Origin: Phycisphaeraceae bacterium
GTDB lineage: Bacteria; Planctomycetota; Phycisphaerae; Phycisphaerales; UBA1924
Direction: 5' to 3'
NCBI GenBank assembly: GCA_019636555.1
Contig: JAHBXH010000001.1
Span: forward strand, 2,142,928 to 2,206,927
Length of the DNA: 64,000 nucleotides
Position 1 is the first letter of the stretch, and each line of letters begins with the position of its first letter. Positions 30,566 through 39,794 of this stretch are shown piece after piece. The notes below the pieces were generated by a model. It had not been told where the DNA came from. It did no database searches and was given only the letters and a program-made list of their open reading frames with translations. The position numbers were made by a program, and so were the translations under genes.

Positions 30566-33316
30566 ATGCGATCGAGCATCAAGTCTCTGCTTCAGGCTGT
30601 CGTCGCTTCAAGCTTGGTTTTGCTGTCACCCGCTGGGGCTTCCGAAGCCCCAGCCCCACAGGGCGAGTGGATGAGCCACCCGCTCACCACCGTGGAAGGC
30701 ATTACGGAATACCGACTGCCGAACGGCCTGCGCGTGCTGCTCTTTCCCGATCAGAGTTCTTCGAACGTCACGGTGAACATTACCTACTTCGTGGGTTCTC
30801 GGCAGGAGGGCCGCGGCGAAAAGGGAATGGCGCACTTGCTTGAGCACATGGTCTTCAAGGGCACGCCGAATCATCCCGACCCGTGGAAGAGTCTCCAGGA
30901 ACACGGAGCGAACTTCAACGGCACGACTTGGACAGATCGCACCAATTACTACGAAACATTGGTTGCCAGTGACGAGAATCTCGACTTCGCGCTGAAGTTG
31001 GAAGCCGACCGAATGGTGAATTCTTTCATTTCGGCGGAAGCGCTCTCGAAGGAAATGACCGTCGTACGCAACGAATTCGAAATGGGCGAGAACAGCCCGT
31101 TCGGGATTCTGATGAAAGAGCTCTTTGCGAAGGCGTACGACTGGCACCCGTACCGCGATTCCACGATCGGCAATCGCTCGGACATCGAGCGTGTGCCCGC
31201 CGACAATTTGCGTGCGTTCTACAAGCACTATTACCGGCCGGAGAACGCGATGCTGGTCGTTGCCGGCAAGTTCGATCCGAAGTCAACGCTCGATCTCATC
31301 AATAAGTACTTTGCGCCGATTCCAAATCCGTCCGAACCGATTGTCGACACATGGACGGATGAACCGACGCAGGATGGGCCGCGATCCGTCGAGATTCGGC
31401 GCGAAGGCACGCAGGCTTCGGTCGGAGCGCTTTATCACACTCCTGCCGGATCACACCCGGATGCGACCGCCGCGACCATACTCGGTCAGGTCTTGGGCGC
31501 TCGTCCGGCCGGCCGCCTGTACAAGGCACTGGTCGAAGGCAATCTGGCTGCTGCGGTGACGGTCCTGCCGTTTGGAATGGCCGAACGGGGCCAGTTCCTG
31601 ATCGTCGCGACGCTGAAGGACGGACAGGATCCCGATGCGGCACTGAAGAAGCTCGAAGAGGTGGTGGAGGGATTCGCAAAGAACCCGGTCACAGATGAAG
31701 AGGTGGAACGCGCGCGGGCCGCGGAACTCTCTCAGATCAAGATCGCCATGACCGACAGCAACCGCATCGGCGTCGATCTCACCGAATCCGCATCGCTTGG
31801 AGACTGGCGGCTGTTTTTCATCGGCCGTGACCGCATCAAGGAGATCAAAACTCCGGAAGTGCAAGCCGCCGCGGTGAAGTACCTCGTTGAGAACAACCGG
31901 ACGACAGGCAAGTTCATCCCGACCAAGAGTCCGGTGCGCGCGGAAATCCCGGCGAAGCCGGACATCACGCCGATCGTCGAGGATTACAAGGGAAGCGAGA
32001 CGGTCAGCGAGGGCGAAACGTTCGATCCCACTCCCGCCAACATCGAATCGCGTGTGAAGCGCACCAAGTTGGGCGAAAACATCCAGCTCGCAACGCTCAA
32101 CAAGCAGACGCGGGGCGAGGCGGTGAACATTTCGATGACGGTACGCTTCGGCGATGAGAAATCGCTCGCCGGCGCGCGGGTTCCGAGTGAACTGCTCGCC
32201 TCGCTCCTGCGCCGCGGAACCTCGTCTCGAACTTTCCAGCAGATTTCGGACGAGCTCGACAAGATTCAGTCCACGATCGGGATTTCGTCTTCGCTCGGAG
32301 CGATTCGGGTCAACATCACTTCCGACAAAACGAATCTCGCGAAGGCAATCGAGCTTGCGACGGACATGCTCCGCAATCCCTCATTCCCTCAGCAGGAATT
32401 TGAAACAATCCAAAAAGAGCGGATCGCCGGGCTGGAAGCCGCCAAGGGCCAACCGCAGGCGCTCGCGCAGAACGCGATCCGGCGTGCTCTCGCACCATTC
32501 CCAAAGGACTCTCCGAACTACATCCCGACCATCGAAGAGAGTCTCGCGGAACTCACAGCGGTCACGCTCGACGATGTGAAACGGATTTACAACGAACAGG
32601 TCGGTCCATCAAGCGTCCAGATTGCCACAGTGGGCCAATTCGAAGAAAAGGAACTCGGCGACGGTCTCGAAAAGCTGTTCGGCGGCTGGTCCGTGAAGAA
32701 GCCGTTCGCGCGCATCGCACGCCCGTTTGAGCCAATTGAGGCCGGTTCGAAGGTGATCAGCACGCCGGACAAGCCGATGGCCGTCGTCGGCATGGCCACG
32801 GCAATCAAAATGCAGGACACCGATCCCGATGCCGATGCGATCGAGATCGGCGGGTACATGCTGGGCGGCGGCGCCAAGAACCGCATGAGCGACCGGCTGC
32901 GCCAGAAGGAAGGGCTCTCATACGGAGCGGGCGCGAACATTCAATCGAGCCCGCTCGACCCGGTGACCTCGATCGCCGCGTTTGCGATCTGCGCCAAGCA
33001 GAACGCCCCGAAAGCGGCGTCGGCCATGCGCGAGGAGATGACGCGATGGATCGATAGCGGGCTCGACGAGAAGGAATTGGCGGAAGCCCAGAAGAGTTAT
33101 CGCCTCGAGTTCCTCTCCGAACTCAACGAGGACAACGTGGTCGCGGGCATGCTCGCCGGCGATCTCTATCTCGGGCGCACGATGAAGTGGGACGCGGAAA
33201 GGCTCGACCGGATCGAGAGCCTGAGCGTTCAGCAGGTGAACGATGCCATCAAGAAGCGGTTGTCGGGCGCATCGTTCTTTGAGTTGCAGGCCGGAGATAT
33301 CGAGCCGGCAAAGTAA
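30566..33316 (+). CDS. M16 family zinc peptidase (pitrilysin-like), secreted
   Basis: Exported metallopeptidase of 916 residues with two M16 halves. The signal peptide ends near SPAGASEA. The inverted zinc motif HLLEH (His90, Glu93, His94) is followed about 80 residues on by the distal Glu in ENLDFALKLEADRM, so the first half is catalytic. The second half (from about 500) has the inactive-domain signature RLRQKEGLSYG. GGAGGA precedes the ATG. Stands alone; converges with the carboxypeptidase gene. Confidence 0.94.
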   Translation: MRSSIKSLLQAVVASSLVLLSPAGASEAPAPQGEWMSHPLTTVEGITEYRLPNGLRVLLFPDQSSSNVTVNITYFVGSRQEGRGEKGMAHLLEHMVFKGTPNHPDPWKSLQEHGANFNGTTWTDRTNYYETLVASDENLDFALKLEADRMVNSFISAEALSKEMTVVRNEFEMGENSPFGILMKELFAKAYDWHPYRDSTIGNRSDIERVPADNLRAFYKHYYRPENAMLVVAGKFDPKSTLDLINKYFAPIPNPSEPIVDTWTDEPTQDGPRSVEIRREGTQASVGALYHTPAGSHPDATAATILGQVLGARPAGRLYKALVEGNLAAAVTVLPFGMAERGQFLIVATLKDGQDPDAALKKLEEVVEGFAKNPVTDEEVERARAAELSQIKIAMTDSNRIGVDLTESASLGDWRLFFIGRDRIKEIKTPEVQAAAVKYLVENNRTTGKFIPTKSPVRAEIPAKPDITPIVEDYKGSETVSEGETFDPTPANIESRVKRTKLGENIQLATLNKQTRGEAVNISMTVRFGDEKSLAGARVPSELLASLLRRGTSSRTFQQISDELDKIQSTIGISSSLGAIRVNITSDKTNLAKAIELATDMLRNPSFPQQEFETIQKERIAGLEAAKGQPQALAQNAIRRALAPFPKDSPNYIPTIEESLAELTAVTLDDVKRIYNEQVGPSSVQIATVGQFEEKELGDGLEKLFGGWSVKKPFARIARPFEPIEAGSKVISTPDKPMAVVGMATAIKMQDTDPDADAIEIGGYMLGGGAKNRMSDRLRQKEGLSYGAGANIQSSPLDPVTSIAAFAICAKQNAPKAASAMREEMTRWIDSGLDEKELAEAQKSYRLEFLSELNEDNVVAGMLAGDLYLGRTMKWDAERLDRIESLSVQQVNDAIKKRLSGASFFELQAGDIEPAK

Positions 33317-33362
33317 GCGTCGAGCGCGGTCGCCTCGATTTCGGCTTGAGATTTCCGGATGC

Positions 33363-34895
33363 TCAGCGCCGGGACTTGGTCGCTGCGCGATCCTTATTCA
33401 GATATCCGTCGATCAGCGACACGACCTGCTCGTGCAACTGCAGCGCGGCCTGATCTTCCTCACCCGCCGGCACTTCGTTCGCCAGAATGGAGAACGCCAC
33501 AGCGTGCCCGTTGTCGTCGATCACATACCCGGAAAGGCAACGCACGTTTCGGATGTATCCGGACTTGGCCCGGAGCTCGTTCTTCGGGCGGTTGTTCTTG
33601 AAGCGCCGCTCCAGCGTGCCTTCGCCCGGCTTGGGAAGCGAGCGAACAAAGACGGAGGCAACGGCTGGATCGTTCGCGAGTGCCGCCAACCATTGAGTCA
33701 TCGTCCGCGGCGAGACTCTGTTTTCTTTGGACATGCCCGAACCGTCGCGCACGATCGTGTTTTTGGCCGAATCGGGTCCGAGCTTTTCTGCCAGCAGCAT
33801 CCGGATGACCGAAGCGCCGTTTTCCCAACTGCCCGGCTGCCCGGTGACGTCGTGCCCGATCCGCTTGATCATCGCCTCGGCATACAGGTTGTAGCTCTCG
33901 ACATTACATCGTCGAACGACGTCGGCGAGCGGAGTTGTAACGATGGCCAGCGTGCGATCCGAAGAGAGCAACTCACCGGGCTCGGCGACACGGGCGACCG
34001 GAGTGGCATCGCCCCCACCAAGCGCGGGCTGCCCGGCACCCGAGATCGCGACTCCGGAGCGCTCGAGCCGGTCCGCAAGGAGTTGCCCAAAGAACGTCGG
34101 ATTCTGTGTGAGCGTCACACGGACAGGCTGGGTGACCGCGAACCGCACATCGCCCATCAGCTGAAAGCGGTTTTCATTGGCGTCTCGCTTCAACCAGACG
34201 CTGTTGTTGCCGCTGGTAACGCTGCGCGACTTTGAGACATCCACCTCGATGATCGACGTTTCGGGATCAATCGACACGCTGGGCCGCTGACCTTCCGCAC
34301 CAGGACGCGGATAGACATCCAGCACGTTCGCATGGAAGATGAGGCCCGACACTTCGGCGCAATACCAACGGTCGAGCTGGTCTCTCGGCCAAGTTGAATG
34401 GACGAATTCGCGGTCGAAGATCCGATCATCGACGATGACTTCCGAGATCTTCTTGATCCCCGCGCGCGTCACGCTTCCGGCGATCGTGTCGAGCATGTCC
34501 GACACCGTCAGCCGCGGCGAGGCATTCTGCAGAATCTCCGGATCACCGAATGCGGGGTCTCCCGAACCGACCACCACCAGCCGATCGCCGTCGAGCTTCA
34601 ACTCGGTCTTGAACACGAAGTCCGGCTTCAGAGTCCAAAGCGCGGCGCCCGTGGTCAAGAGTTTCATGTTCGAGGCCGGGCAGAACCCCTCGTCGGCGTT
34701 GCGCGAGGCGAGCACCTCGCCCGTCTTCACGTCGAGCACGCTGACGCCAAGCCGCGACTTGCCGAGCTTGGCACCGTGAATCAGACGATCGACCTCGCCC
34801 TGAAGCGGCTGAGCAAGCCCGTGCGTTGCGATCACGCCCGCTGCGCAAACGGCGAGAATGGAAGGGATGGAACGCCGAGTCTTCGTCATGTGCAT
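33363..34895 (-). CDS. dacB: D-alanyl-D-alanine carboxypeptidase/endopeptidase (PBP4, peptidase S13)
   Basis: Periplasmic peptidoglycan hydrolase, about 510 residues. A signal peptide (ILAVCAAGVIATHGLAQ) precedes the active-site SxxK motif CPASNMK (Ser75, Lys78), the SxN-type motif DGSGMSKENRV, and the KTG-equivalent LRAKSGYI, in which Ser replaces Thr. The large insert between SxxK and SxN that defines S13 is present. ATG at 34895 has GGA six bases upstream; ATG at 34889 is nearly as good. Supports a peptidoglycan wall in this organism. Confidence 0.92.
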   Translation of the reverse strand: MHMTKTRRSIPSILAVCAAGVIATHGLAQPLQGEVDRLIHGAKLGKSRLGVSVLDVKTGEVLASRNADEGFCPASNMKLLTTGAALWTLKPDFVFKTELKLDGDRLVVVGSGDPAFGDPEILQNASPRLTVSDMLDTIAGSVTRAGIKKISEVIVDDRIFDREFVHSTWPRDQLDRWYCAEVSGLIFHANVLDVYPRPGAEGQRPSVSIDPETSIIEVDVSKSRSVTSGNNSVWLKRDANENRFQLMGDVRFAVTQPVRVTLTQNPTFFGQLLADRLERSGVAISGAGQPALGGGDATPVARVAEPGELLSSDRTLAIVTTPLADVVRRCNVESYNLYAEAMIKRIGHDVTGQPGSWENGASVIRMLLAEKLGPDSAKNTIVRDGSGMSKENRVSPRTMTQWLAALANDPAVASVFVRSLPKPGEGTLERRFKNNRPKNELRAKSGYIRNVRCLSGYVIDDNGHAVAFSILANEVPAGEEDQAALQLHEQVVSLIDGYLNKDRAATKSRR

Positions 34896-34976
34896 AAAAA
34901 TTCCGACGGCTCTGAGCGCTATCGGCCAGCGACAATACCCCACTGCAATCAGGAACAGAGTCGTCGACGATTCTGA

Positions 34977-35450
34977 TCAGCCCGCGGTAACTGCAACGCT
35001 TGCGCCGGCCGTTTCCAATTGAATCTTCGCGAGCTTCACAAGCGTTTCTACCTGAGCCTTGCTTTGAATCTCCCACTGCGCCCAGCGAATCCCGTCAACC
35101 TGCTTGGCATGGGTGATCGCATCCCGAACGGGCTTGAGGAGTTTTCGCATTGGAAGCGCCGCAACACCCTCGGCGGTCAGCGGAATGACAAGCAGCGGCT
35201 GATGCGGCTGAGGGACCAGATAGGCCCACGCGCGGCCGGCGATGGACTCGTGCCGGAATAGAACCGACCATCGCCAAGGCACGCCCTGCCACGAAACTTC
35301 TTCGGACGCGCCCTCGATGCCGAGCAACTGACCACGAGCGACTTCCGCCGCGGAATGAAGCGATTTGGAAATCTCGGAGATCAGCAATTCCGCACTGGGC
35401 TTGCGAAACCGATCATTCCACGCTGAACGGGCGACCGTGCCGCTGGACAT
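34977..35450 (-). CDS. Hypothetical protein
   Basis: Unrecognised soluble protein of 157 residues, no signal or membrane segment. Sequence features: an N-terminal AWNDRFRKP, a Trp-rich centre (VSWQGVPWRWSVLFRH), a beta-like stretch (AWAYLVPQPHQPLLVIPLT) and a C-terminal helix pair. The ATG at 35450 has GGAG seven bases upstream; the longer frame to 35546 has no start signal. It precedes dacB by 81 bases on the same strand. The 178 bases to the divergent response regulator gene hold no recognisable gene. Confidence 0.7.
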   Translation of the reverse strand: MSSGTVARSAWNDRFRKPSAELLISEISKSLHSAAEVARGQLLGIEGASEEVSWQGVPWRWSVLFRHESIAGRAWAYLVPQPHQPLLVIPLTAEGVAALPMRKLLKPVRDAITHAKQVDGIRWAQWEIQSKAQVETLVKLAKIQLETAGASVAVTAG

Positions 35451-35628
35451 ACACACTCCGCGCTTTGGAAACCCCAACCCTGGAACCTTTTCCCCGTCCG
35501 CAAACGACGCTATTTGAGCCATCCCTGCCAGACACCGTCCCAACATTATTGCCCTTCTCGGGTGGTCGGTAAAGTCGCTGGTCCGCAGTTTGGCGAACGG
35601 CTCCTACCGGGCCCCTATTCTTTTCCAG

Positions 35629-36126
35629 ATGCCTGCAGACGCGTCATTTCCGACACCGCAAAGCCCTTTGGGCGACCCGTGGGAAGGGTCCGGGGTCAAT
35701 CTGCTGCTCGTAGACGACAACGAGCAGAATCTTGAGCTGCTTGAGGCCTACCTCGAGGACCTTTCTTGCGAGCTGCGGCTTGCCCGTGACGGCATGGAGG
35801 CCCTCGATGCCGTGGCCGCAAAACACCCGGACGTGATCCTGCTTGACGTCATGATGCCCCGCATGAGCGGATTCCAGGTGTGCGCCAAGCTCAAGCAGGA
35901 GAGTGCCACAAAGGACATTCCGATCATCATGGTCACCGCCCTGAACGAGGTCAGCGACGTGGAGCGGGCCATCGAATGCGGCGCAGACGACTTTTTGAGC
36001 AAGCCCGTCAACAAGCTCGAGCTTCTGACGAGGGTGAAATCGCTGGTTCGGATCAGCAAGATGCAATCCGAACTTCAGCGCACGCTTTCGCAGCTCCGAG
36101 CATTTCGCGATCAATCCGGGAATTGA
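35629..36126 (+). CDS. Single-domain response regulator
   Basis: REC-domain protein of 165 residues without an output domain. Acidic pair Asp29-Asp30 (LLVDDNEQ), phospho-acceptor Asp73 ([12 protein letters not shown]), Thr103 (IMVTALNE) and Lys125 (FLSKPVNK) are intact. A helical tail of about 30 residues follows. It may act by protein-protein contact, in the manner of CheY-like or DivK-like proteins. No histidine kinase is adjacent. The rpsL promoter starts 21 bases after its stop. Confidence 0.92.
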   Translation: MPADASFPTPQSPLGDPWEGSGVNLLLVDDNEQNLELLEAYLEDLSCELRLARDGMEALDAVAAKHPDVILLDVMMPRMSGFQVCAKLKQESATKDIPIIMVTALNEVSDVERAIECGADDFLSKPVNKLELLTRVKSLVRISKMQSELQRTLSQLRAFRDQSGN

Positions 36127-36146
36127 CGCCGGGCTGTGTCGAAGAA

Positions 36147-36175
36147 TTGCCCTGTTCCGGGCTTGCGCCTAGTAT
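36147..36175 (+). promoter_or_regulatory. Sigma70 promoter of rpsL-rpsG
   Basis: TTGCCC (36147-36152), exactly 17 bases, then TAGTAT (36170-36175). It lies just after the response regulator stop and about 65 bases before the rpsL ATG. Confidence 0.75.
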
Positions 36176-36180
36176 TTCGA

Positions 36181-36225
36181 CCCCTGTCAGGGGCCCGTCG
36201 GGCGATGAGCCTGTGGGAAATTCCC
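36181..36225 (+). promoter_or_regulatory. Structured rpsL leader
   Basis: Two inverted repeats fill the leader: CCCCTGTCAGGGG (36181-36193, at the predicted transcript 5' end) and CTGTGGGAAATTCCCAG near 36211-36227. There is no strong Shine-Dalgarno before the ATG, so folding could affect initiation. Whether a ribosomal protein binds here is unknown. Confidence 0.45.
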
Positions 36226-36239
36226 AGCCGGTAGTTACC

Positions 36240-36635
36240 ATGCCCACGATCAACCAGCTCGTTCGCCGTCCCCGTCGCAGCCCCGCCAACAAATCGAAGG
36301 TGCGCGATCTCAATCTTTCGCCGATGAAGCGCGGCGTGTGCCTTGTTGTGCGCACCATGACGCCGAAGAAGCCGAACTCGGCGCTGCGCAAGATCGCCCG
36401 CGTGCGTCTTTCGAACGGCCGCGAAGTCACGGCCTACATCGGCGGCGAAGGCCACAACCTGCAGGAACACTCGATCGTTCTCGTCCGTGGAGGCCGCGTC
36501 CGCGACCTTCCCGGCGTTCGATACCACGTCGTTCGCGGCAGCCTCGACTGCCTGGGCGTCGAAGGTCGCAAGCAGAGTCGCTCGAAGTACGGTGCGAAGC
36601 GGGCCAAGGGCGGCGCACCGGCGGCGAAGAAGTAG
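36240..36635 (+). CDS. rpsL: 30S ribosomal protein S12
   Basis: Decoding-centre ribosomal protein of 131 residues, colinear with E. coli S12 through residue 120. [47 protein letters not shown] and RSKYGAKR are intact. Residue 88 (E. coli numbering with Met) is Arg (GGRVRDLPG, codon CGC) instead of the near-universal Lys, a substitution known to give streptomycin resistance in other bacteria; the adjacent Asp89 is present. The longest frame starts at 35880 inside the response regulator gene; the ATG at 36240 is the family start. Confidence 0.98.
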   Translation: MPTINQLVRRPRRSPANKSKVRDLNLSPMKRGVCLVVRTMTPKKPNSALRKIARVRLSNGREVTAYIGGEGHNLQEHSIVLVRGGRVRDLPGVRYHVVRGSLDCLGVEGRKQSRSKYGAKRAKGGAPAAKK

Positions 36636-36782
36636 CAGCATTCCGCGGCGAGTAATCGCCGGCAAGCGTGAGCCCACGCCTGCCGAACGGTGAAAAGTCC
36701 CGGGGCATCGTCGCTCCGGTCACGCCGAAAACCCGACTGCCGGCCACAATCGGCCGAACAGTCACAAGGGAGTTTCCTTTCG

Positions 36783-37274
36783 ATGGGCAAGTTCACCAAG
36801 GCAGACGAACAGTTACGTCCCGATCCGCGTTTCGGCGACAAGGTGTTGTCGCGCTTCATCAACTGTGTGATGCGACAGGGCAAGAAGTCGGTCGCGCAGC
36901 GCGTTGTGTACGACGCGATGGACATTATCGAAGAGAAGCTCGCGAAAGAAACGGCGCCTGAGAAGCCGGAGAACTCGATCGCGCTTTTCCGCATGGCGCT
37001 CGAGAACGTCAAGCCGTTTGTCGAAGTTCGCTCCAAGCGAATCGGCGGCGCGAACTACCAGGTGCCGATGCAGGTAAACCACAAGCGACAGCAGTCGCTG
37101 GCTTTCCGCTGGATCATCGATTCGTGCCGCGCCGAGAAAGGCCGACCGATGGCCAACCGTCTTGCCGACGAGCTCTATGCCGCGGCAAAGAAGGAAGGCA
37201 AGGCGATGATGACCCGCGACCAGACGCACAAGATGGCCGAAGCTAACCGCGCGTTCGCTCACTTCGCCAACTGA
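36783..37274 (+). CDS. rpsG: 30S ribosomal protein S7
   Basis: Head-domain rRNA-binding protein of 163 residues. Recognisable segments are PDPRFGDKVLSRFINCVMRQGKK, NVKPFVEVRSKRIGGANYQVP and RPMANRLADELYAAAKKEG. The ATG at 36783 matches the S7 N-terminus, with AAGGGAG upstream. Follows rpsL by 147 bases. In most bacteria fusA and tuf follow; here a terminator does. Confidence 0.98.
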   Translation: MGKFTKADEQLRPDPRFGDKVLSRFINCVMRQGKKSVAQRVVYDAMDIIEEKLAKETAPEKPENSIALFRMALENVKPFVEVRSKRIGGANYQVPMQVNHKRQQSLAFRWIIDSCRAEKGRPMANRLADELYAAAKKEGKAMMTRDQTHKMAEANRAFAHFAN

Positions 37275-37305
37275 TCGCGTTCTTCAAACTCAAGACCGCA
37301 GACTG

Positions 37306-37327
37306 ACCCGGCGCTCGCCGGGTTTTT
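37306..37327 (+). terminator. Rho-independent terminator of rpsL-rpsG
   Basis: A 7-base stem (ACCCGGC / GCCGGGT) with a GCTC loop and a T5 run, 31 bases after the rpsG stop. Confidence 0.9.
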
Positions 37328-37370
37328 CATTGGCGAACGACCCATTGAAGGATTGGGGCGTACCCGATGC

Positions 37371-38663
37371 ATGGGAAGTAATCCGAAGCGACGAGAAAGC
37401 GTGAAGCCGTGGCTCTGGGCGTGGCTTCTGCTCTGCGCCGGCTTCTATCTTGTGCACATCGCACTTTGGCTGCACAATCGCTACGTGATCGCGATGGAGC
37501 CGATCGGCTGGTTTCTCAAGCCGATCGGGAATCTCGTTCATGTTCTGACTCTTCCGGGCTGGCTCGTCGCGCGCCTGACTCTTCATTCGTGGGGTGAGAG
37601 CGATCTGGTCGCGGCGCTGCTCGCGTGCGCCATCGGTTTGTTCGCGATCATCATCGGCGCAATGTGGCTGATGTCCGTGCGTCGACTGCTCGCCGGGAAC
37701 GCAAAGCCAGACCATCAAACCATCATTCCCGAATCCGACGGGAGCAATTTACCGACGCGTTTCTCGCGCCGGAAGTTTCTGACAGATGGCCTGGTTTTCG
37801 GATCGTCCGCCGCCGCCTTGTCGGTCGTTGCGGACGCGGCCTGCATCGAGCCGGCGCGACTGCGGTTGCAGCGATACACCGTGGCGATTCGCGATCTTCC
37901 ACGCGAATTCGAAGGATTGCGCCTCGCTCAATTGACGGACACGCACCTTGGCCCGCGCGTCCCGGCCGAATTCATCGACGCAGCGATCCGCATGGCGATC
38001 GGTTTGCAACCCGATGTTTTTCTGTTGACGGGCGATTACGTTCACTGCGGGCTGGAATGGATCGAGCCCGCTACTCGTCAATTCTTTCCTCTCGTCGCGA
38101 CCGGAAAACCCGTCGTTGGAGTACTCGGGAACCACGACTGGTTCAACGACGGCTCGCGGATGTCGCGTTCGTTGAGCGCCGTGGGCGTGCGAATGATCGA
38201 CAACGACCGAGTCTTTCTGAGTGCGTCCGGCTCGCGGGAGTTCTCGCTCGCGAGTTCTCCCGTTGGACCGTCCATCTGCATCGGCGGTCTGGGCGATCTC
38301 CGACAACATCACATCGACCCGGAAAGGGCCTTGGCGTTCGTCGATCCACGGATGCCGCGCCTGGTGATCGCGCACAACCCCGACAGCGCGGAAGAGTCGA
38401 GCGTCGTGAGTCGTGGCGCTCCCCGGATCGACTTGATGATTTGCGGGCACACGCACGGCGGACAGGTGCGCATACCGGGGATAGGCACGGGCACCGGGCT
38501 GATGTCGCAATACGGCGATCGGTATTCTGCGGGTCTCGTGCAGGGCCCCAAATGCCTCGTTCTGATTTCACGCGGCATCGGCATTTCCCTTGTTCCGTTC
38601 AGATTCCTGGTGCCGCCCGAAGTCGTGGAGATCACTCTCACGCGATCAGCGCCCACCGAATAA
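37371..38663 (+). CDS. Membrane-anchored metallophosphoesterase
   Basis: Calcineurin-like phosphoesterase of about 430 residues. Two N-terminal membrane helices (WLWAWLLLCAGFYLVHIALW; LLACAIGLFAIIIGAMWL) precede a twin-arginine-like stretch (SRRKFLTDGLVFGSSAAALS, about 130-150). The catalytic domain follows with DTHLG, GDYVH, GNHDW and GHTHGGQ, the full dimetal set of the YkuE/UDP-2,3-diacylglucosamine-type group. ATG at 37371 is preferred; a GTG at 37401 is possible. The stop is 22 bases before the ThiF-like gene. Confidence 0.9.
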   Translation: MGSNPKRRESVKPWLWAWLLLCAGFYLVHIALWLHNRYVIAMEPIGWFLKPIGNLVHVLTLPGWLVARLTLHSWGESDLVAALLACAIGLFAIIIGAMWLMSVRRLLAGNAKPDHQTIIPESDGSNLPTRFSRRKFLTDGLVFGSSAAALSVVADAACIEPARLRLQRYTVAIRDLPREFEGLRLAQLTDTHLGPRVPAEFIDAAIRMAIGLQPDVFLLTGDYVHCGLEWIEPATRQFFPLVATGKPVVGVLGNHDWFNDGSRMSRSLSAVGVRMIDNDRVFLSASGSREFSLASSPVGPSICIGGLGDLRQHHIDPERALAFVDPRMPRLVIAHNPDSAEESSVVSRGAPRIDLMICGHTHGGQVRIPGIGTGTGLMSQYGDRYSAGLVQGPKCLVLISRGIGISLVPFRFLVPPEVVEITLTRSAPTE

Positions 38664-38685
38664 CGATCGCCTGATACTCTTGCGT

Positions 38686-39762
38686 GTGAGTCCAGATTCC
38701 AAACTTCCACTCCCGGACCATCTGCACGATCGATACTCGCGCCAGGTGATTCTGCCCGGAATCGGCGAAGCTGGCCAGCAGGCAATCGCTCAAGCCCGCG
38801 CGGTCGTGGTGGGCTGTGGGGCGCTCGGGTGCACCATCCTCGACCAACTCGCTCGCGCCGGCATCGGCCGGCTCTCCATTCTCGATCGCGACATCGTCGA
38901 GTGGACCAACCTTCAGCGGCAAGTCCTATTTGACGAAGAGGATGCTCAAGCCGGAACACCGAAGGCGATTGCCGCGCGAAACCGCATTGCGCGAATCAAT
39001 TCGGCGATTTCTGTCGCCGCACACATCGCGGACCTCAACCACGAGAACGCGCAGGCATTGATACTCGCCGACAACCCTCCCGACGTGATCCTGGACGGCA
39101 CCGACAACTTGGAAACACGATACTTGCTCAACGATCTTGCCGTAAAGCACGGCATCCCACTGATCTACGGCGGCGTGATCGCACGGCGCGGCATGCAGTT
39201 CACGATCCGACCGGGGCGCGGACCCTGCCTGCGCTGTGTGTTTCCTGAGCCCACTGCCGGAGCTGTGGAAACCTGCGATACAGCCGGGGTGCTGGGTCCG
39301 GCCGTTTCGATCTCCGCGTCCCTCCAGGTTTCGGCGGCACTCGATCTGATCGTCGCACGGGATCGCGATGTGCCCCCGCTTCTCACGGAGTTCGATCTGG
39401 GAACGGGCCGCTTTCGCACGCTCGACCTCTCGAATCTCTCCGGCGCTCGGTCGCGCGAACAATGCATCTGCTGCGGCCAATCCCGGTATGAATTCCTGTC
39501 CGGTGAGCGAGTCCGACCCGCTGTCTCATTGTGCGGCAGGGGAGCGTTTCAGGTTGCGGCCGGTCCGCACGGGATCGATCTTGCGAGTCTGGCGAAGAGA
39601 GTCTCTCGTGTTTCACCGGTCACATCGAATGAGTTCTTCGTGCGCATCAGACCTCGGGAGGGTATCGAAATGACGGTCTTCGCCGATTCTCGCGCGGTTG
39701 TTCGCGGGGCGGCGAACGATGGAGAAGCGCGATCTTTGTACGATCGATATGTTGGCGTTTAG
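38686..39762 (+). CDS. ThiF/MoeB/HesA family adenylyltransferase
   Basis: E1-like enzyme that adenylates the C-terminal Gly of a ThiS- or MoaD-type sulfur carrier, 358 residues. ATP-binding GCGALG, the catalytic Arg/Asn segment DIVEWTNLQRQ, the Asp in DGTDNLETR, a TAGVLGP segment and two CxxC pairs (CLRC, CICC) that bind structural zinc are present. The start is GTG at 38686, after the metallophosphoesterase stop; the longer frame overlaps that gene. No sulfur carrier gene is adjacent, so thiamine and molybdopterin roles cannot be separated. Confidence 0.9.
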   Translation: MSPDSKLPLPDHLHDRYSRQVILPGIGEAGQQAIAQARAVVVGCGALGCTILDQLARAGIGRLSILDRDIVEWTNLQRQVLFDEEDAQAGTPKAIAARNRIARINSAISVAAHIADLNHENAQALILADNPPDVILDGTDNLETRYLLNDLAVKHGIPLIYGGVIARRGMQFTIRPGRGPCLRCVFPEPTAGAVETCDTAGVLGPAVSISASLQVSAALDLIVARDRDVPPLLTEFDLGTGRFRTLDLSNLSGARSREQCICCGQSRYEFLSGERVRPAVSLCGRGAFQVAAGPHGIDLASLAKRVSRVSPVTSNEFFVRIRPREGIEMTVFADSRAVVRGAANDGEARSLYDRYVGV

Positions 39763-39794
39763 CTGAGCGAACGCACTCTCTCGGAGGCAAGTCC

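Noticed and set aside
35880..36239. N-terminal extension of S12 (251-codon frame)
   Set aside because: It overlaps the response regulator gene out of frame and precedes the rpsL promoter; S12 homology begins at 36240.
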